DNA of 64,000 nucleotides, taken from contig CM054180.1 in the NCBI GenBank assembly GCA_028829895.1, forward strand, positions 98,679,135 to 98,743,134, read 5' to 3'. Every line of letters begins with the position of its first letter. Within the stretch, counting starts at the first letter, position 1. This document shows positions 60,356 to 64,000 of this stretch, piece by piece. The stretch comes from Sinotaia quadrata. Its lineage: Eukaryota > Mollusca > Gastropoda > Architaenioglossa > Viviparidae. Both the position numbers and the translations under genes were made by a program. Under the pieces are notes generated by a model. The model saw nothing but the letters and a program-made list of their open reading frames with translations, did not search any database and was not told the DNA's origin.

Positions 60356-61125
60356 AAGACAAGACTGATACCAACCATCATGACTGACTTTGGAATTGAA
60401 ACTAATACCCTACTTTGTAGGTGAAGCTTAAAGAGAAATTTCATTTCCTCCCAACATTGTTTAGTCACAAGATGCTTTGTGGATTATTTGAGCATAACGA
60501 CAAGCGAACATTTGAAATGAATTAGAAAGAAGAAATTCTCCCACATTTGATACTTTAGTTCCAGTTGACAAGCTCAAGACTAAAACAATGCTGACGTCTG
60601 AAATAGTGATATTTAGACTATAGGTTATGCTAGCTTCTTTGCATTAATCTTTGAAGACACCATTGACATCTATAGATGGAGTAGTATGTTAAGTGTGACT
60701 CCATTGACATCTATAGATGGAGTAGTATGTTAAGTGTTACTGCATCTAAGCTACAAGTCTTTGTATATTTTACTAGTTCGCACTTTTAAATTATCACCTA
60801 GGATATATTGCCGCCAACAGTTACTTCCAGTCATTTGGATGCATACCTCCTTTAAGTGTTATCCAGCCAGCGATTAACAATTAAAAATTGAAATGAAGAA
60901 GAATAAAATAGGTATTACAAGAATTTAACATATTGTCTTCACAGATCAATGCTAACAATTGAATTGCCTTAATATTCCGATTACTAATTGTTCTCATTTC
61001 TCTACACTTGCAGCCTAGAATTGTAGAAAAATCACCCATTCAGGAAATTTCAATTTTTACACAGCTGAGACAACAATGTATGTATGTTGTGATGATCTGT
61101 TAGATTCGATACACATCATATGGAG

Positions 61126-61300
61126 CCTCATGCTAATTAGTCACTGGTCCAACTCACATACATATGTAGCCTCATGCTAATTAGTCACTGGTCCAACTCA
61201 CATACATATGTAGCCTCATGCTAATTAGTCACTGGTCCAACTCACATACATATGTAGCCTCATGCTAATTAGTCACTGGTCCAACTGACATACATAGTGA
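61126..61300. repeat. Four-copy 44-bp tandem repeat
   Basis: CCTCATGCTAATTAGTCACT then GGTCCAACTCACATACATAT repeats four times. There is no counterpart array in unit 1. Confidence 0.9.
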
Positions 61301-61607
61301 TTGTTTCTATTCATGCTTCAATGTTCTTCTGATCTGACTGCCAACAATATGGCCAACAATACTAACTACTCCCTCTCAGGTAACACTCGCCAGCTCATAC
61401 TTTCACTCCACTACCGAAGTACAATTTTCACTTGTATGCCAATATAGGCAACAGCATTCTGAATAAGTTTCACGCCGTAAAAATCTTACATTTAAAGTTT
61501 CATACAACTTTAATGATTCAATCATTTAAATAAAAATAAGATTTATTAACGCATTAAATTTTATAATTTAATTAAATGAAATCTGACAGGAGTAAAAAGA
61601 TCTGTTT

Positions 61608-61765
61608 CTCACTCCTACACCCTCTTTTAGTAACCCAATGTAAGACCAGTTGCTAGATCCCAGATTTCTTGGATCTCTGTCTCTCGTTGCTACAACCTCT
61701 TTTAGTAACCCAATGTAAGACCTGTTGCTAGATCCCAGATCTCTTGGATCTCTGTCTCTGAGTAG
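61608..61765. repeat. Two-copy 75-bp tandem repeat
   Basis: ACCTCTTTTAGTAACCCAAT (with a CCCTC variant in the first unit) and GTTGCTAGATCCCAGAT occur twice, 75 bp apart. The reverse frame at 61568-61780 is a translation of the repeat. Confidence 0.9.
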
Positions 61766-62189
61766 GGACAAAAACTTCAATGTCAGGTGATAAAGACTCC
61801 ATTAAAATCACTTTTGAAAAGTTGTTAATAATATACCTTTGACTGAATCTGTCTCTTCTTTTTTTGTGTTAATTAATAATTTCCCCGTATAAGTTAATAT
61901 GTACAATGGTCCAGTTAAAGACAACGTTAGGTACTAAGTAGGTTTAGAGGAGTGAATGAAAGAAAATCTGAATATTTTTGACGACGGCACATTCTACCTA
62001 GGCTGTTAATTAGATTGTAAGAAACAGTTTTTGCTTTCGTTTAGACATGTCCTGGAAACAATGCAGGTAGTACTGTTGATAATTCTTCAAAGAAAGTAGC
62101 AATGATAAATAATGGTGGAGTTGATAATTTTGTATGTACTTAAATAAAATGCTGTGTTTCATTGTTACAAGTGGTTTTAAGTAGAGTTA

Positions 62190-62445
62190 TGAAAATAGTA
62201 TTGAGTTGTAGTGAAAAAAAATAGTATTGAGTTGTAGTGCAAAAAAAAAATAGTATTGAGTTGTAGTGAAAAAAAAATAGTATTTAGTTGTAGTGAAAAA
62301 AAATAGTATTGAGTTGTAGTGAAAAAAATAGTATTGAGTTGTAGTAAAAAAAAAATGAATGCTATGAGGATTATGTGCGAGAGTTAACAGTGGTTTTAAG
62401 TAGAGTTATGAAAATAGTATTGAGTTGTAGTAAAAAAAAAAAAAA
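62190..62445. repeat. ~25-bp A-rich tandem repeat, about seven copies
   Basis: TAGTATTGAGTTGTAGT plus a variable A-run repeats about seven times. Unit 1 has a single copy at about 57690-57730, so this array expanded after duplication. Confidence 0.9.
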
Positions 62446-62869
62446 GAATGCTATGAGGATTAAGTGCGAGAGATAACAAAGTCCGCGTTCTTGACCATAG
62501 CGTTAAACTGGCTGACGAATGATTTGGACACTAACACAGCCATTGTAATGGTTTTGACAAGATATCGTGACAGTTAATGTCCCTAAATGTCCGTCTGTGT
62601 GTGGGTTAGGCAGTTTGCCATTACATCATATTATGTATGTAATTTTTATAATTATACAGCTTCAGTTTTGACCCTATCAGTGAGAAATGTTATTTAAGTT
62701 TCAGGTAATAATTTTTATTCACAAATATCTATATATTTGTATACTATCTCTTTACAGTGTTAGATTATGTGTATGTGGGAAAATGTATACATTGCCTTAG
62801 TCATATTGATTATATTAATTTGATTATTTACATAAATTCTAATAAGTAAATTATACTTACCATTTTTAG

Positions 62870-63062
62870 GAATCTGAGAAGCTCGGTTCTATGGTCACTA
62901 TGAAAACTTGGACAACACAATCGGGTGGAAAATATGTATCAGGATACTGTGAAATGCCAGAAAACATAAAATTCCCAACAACTACTGGACTAGTGACCGA
63001 CAAAGTGTCTTTCACCCCAGGAACAAATATCACAACAACAGTCAGTAGTATCAAAACAGTTG
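62870..63062 (+). CDS. Gene A exon 4b: diverged duplicate of exon 3b
   Basis: Same splice signals and phases as 58163-58358, but 193 nt: one codon (a GAG) is missing near the start, giving ESEKLGSMVT. Four of five point differences change the protein (Tyr to Asp, Ala to Ser, Asn to Ser, Gly to Ser), all in the C-terminal half (VTDKVSFTPG and VSSIKTVG). Reading frame and the GYC cysteine are kept, so the copy is probably functional. It ends in phase 1; the next exon lies outside the window. Confidence 0.75.
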
Positions 63063-63451
63063 GTAAGTAAAATCTATAAATAGTTATGCTCATGTTTTAG
63101 TGAAAACTTGAAAGAAAAAGCTGCATATATTTTGTAAGACAGTCTCTCAATGACCGATGAATGTATAATAAACAAAAAGTAATTTCAAGTTTAAAACATG
63201 TACCTTTACTCAATGAACCCGCCTGAAAGCTGTCAGCATTTAAGGTAATGGTTATTATTCTACACTGATTGGAATCCCATTTCTGCTTTACAGTTTAGTA
63301 CGAAGGTTAGTGAAGAGTTTGAATCATTTTGTTCATTTCACAAAGTAGAATATGTGACTAAGAGCCAGGCATTTATATTATTAGTGTTAGACTACTGTCT
63401 TAAATACTCTAATTCCCTTCATTCTTTTCAATGTTAAATTAGTGTTTACAG

Positions 63452-64000
63452 CAGGCATGTCAAACTGAGGATACTCCGACGCACATTACAACTAATTGAA
63501 ATCATTTTTAATAAAATTTATTGCAGAATATTTTTGTTACTTATATTTAGAAAAATACAATGTCATACAAATGTTTTGCAGCATTCATGAATACAAAGTA
63601 ATGAAGTAGTTTGACAAAAAATATAATTTTAAACGGCAACATATACTTGTAGTTTGTAACTGCAACAAATACATTGAACAAAAATTACAGCAGTTCAAAA
63701 CTGAACATTTATTTGCAACTATTCAATCATTTTTAGTGTTTTGTCCTGAGGCTTGACAACCTCTTTTTGCTGACAGTTTTTGGTATGTCTGGCTGAAATG
63801 TCTGGGCAGTCCCGACTTTGATCAGAGATGACAAGTGTTATCAGTCAGCCTTGTTCTCTGAAAAGTGTTTGTTGATTTCATAAAGGAAAATAACTGTTTA
63901 CCCACATAGATAGAACCAAACATTTATGTGAGTTACAATAAATATAAATGTTTTTTTTTTATATTAGTGGAGATTGAATGAGCATTTCACTACATCCATT
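63452..64000 (-). mobile_element. hAT transposon relic with transposase C-terminus
   Basis: Starts CAGGCATGTCAAACTGAGG (hAT-like end). The reverse strand between about 63860 and 63733 reads TRLTD, a one-base frameshift, then HLSSLIKVGTAQTFQPDIPK and TVSKKRLSSLRTKH before a stop. This matches the SRLTDxHLxSLxRxxTAQxxxPDIxxLxxKKRxQxS ending of animal hAT-like (zinc-finger BED type) transposases. The transposase body would lie to the right, outside the window. The frameshift marks it as inactive here. Confidence 0.7.

Larger units (their letters stand above)
58969..63650 (+). repeat. Tandem duplication unit 2 of gene A
   Basis: Direct second copy of 54795-58968, ~4.68 kb. It is longer through four rather than two copies of the 68-bp repeat, three rather than two of the 86-bp repeat, a 44-bp array, a 75-bp duplication and an expanded 25-bp array, and shorter in the 41-bp satellite. 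After the shared AAACGGCAACATA the sequence continues into more hAT DNA instead of an R1 fragment. Confidence 0.9.

Noticed and set aside
1..64000. CRISPR arrays, tRNA, rRNA, bacterial operons, attachment sites
   Set aside because: Tandem arrays lack the repeat-spacer pattern, no tRNA or rRNA signature was recognised, and the intron and transposon content is eukaryotic.

Overview
The window looks like animal nuclear DNA: AT-rich, intron-rich and crowded with decayed transposons, microsatellites and minisatellites, with no operons, rRNA or tRNA genes that I could see. The immunoglobulin (Ig)-like domain styles I can read resemble the lineage-specific Ig receptors of molluscs, especially gastropods. 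That host assignment is an inference from recalled families, not from a search.

Two Ig-superfamily genes can be assembled from splice signals and matching reading phases. Gene A (+ strand, 48.2 kb to beyond the 63.1 kb exon) has a signal-peptide exon, a one-exon Ig domain and a two-exon Ig-like domain. A ~4.2-4.7 kb segment holding the two-exon domain is tandemly duplicated, so the domain occurs twice in frame, and the gene probably runs off the right edge. Gene B (- strand, about 45 kb down to 26 kb or lower) has a cysteine-rich Ig half-domain exon at 41.6-41.9 kb and a phase-matched second half at 32.6 kb. Further down are a candidate membrane-anchor exon at 26.5-26.7 kb, a triplicated repeat carrying 18-21 nt microexons at 25.2-26.5 kb, and a weaker membrane-like exon at 12.9-13.0 kb. 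A and B point away from each other from a shared interval at about 45-48 kb. Both would be secreted or cell-surface recognition-type proteins; no ligand can be read from the sequence.

Layout. 0-5.5 kb: repeats, a 674-bp-type MITE relic and a non-LTR endonuclease relic split by an insertion. 5.5-7.6 kb: featureless AT-rich DNA. 7.6-9.4 kb: an inverted-repeat-bounded element with a broken WREP/CYFC-family gene. 9.6-10.5 kb: minisatellite. 10.5-24 kb: mostly non-coding, with a 559-bp MITE, repeat families and a transposon zinc-finger relic. 24-33 kb: 3' part of gene B, microsatellites and a 60-bp-type satellite. 33-41 kb: promoter-like GC-richer block, an 8-bp-TSD MITE, repeats and a duplicated peptide-coding segment. 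41-48 kb: 5' part of gene B and the intergenic interval. 48-64 kb: gene A, with a near-perfect 48-bp hairpin, a 150-bp hAT-type MITE, satellites and hAT transposase remains in or beside its introns.

All exon calls rest on acceptor/donor dinucleotides, phase agreement and peptide character. No transcript or database evidence was available.
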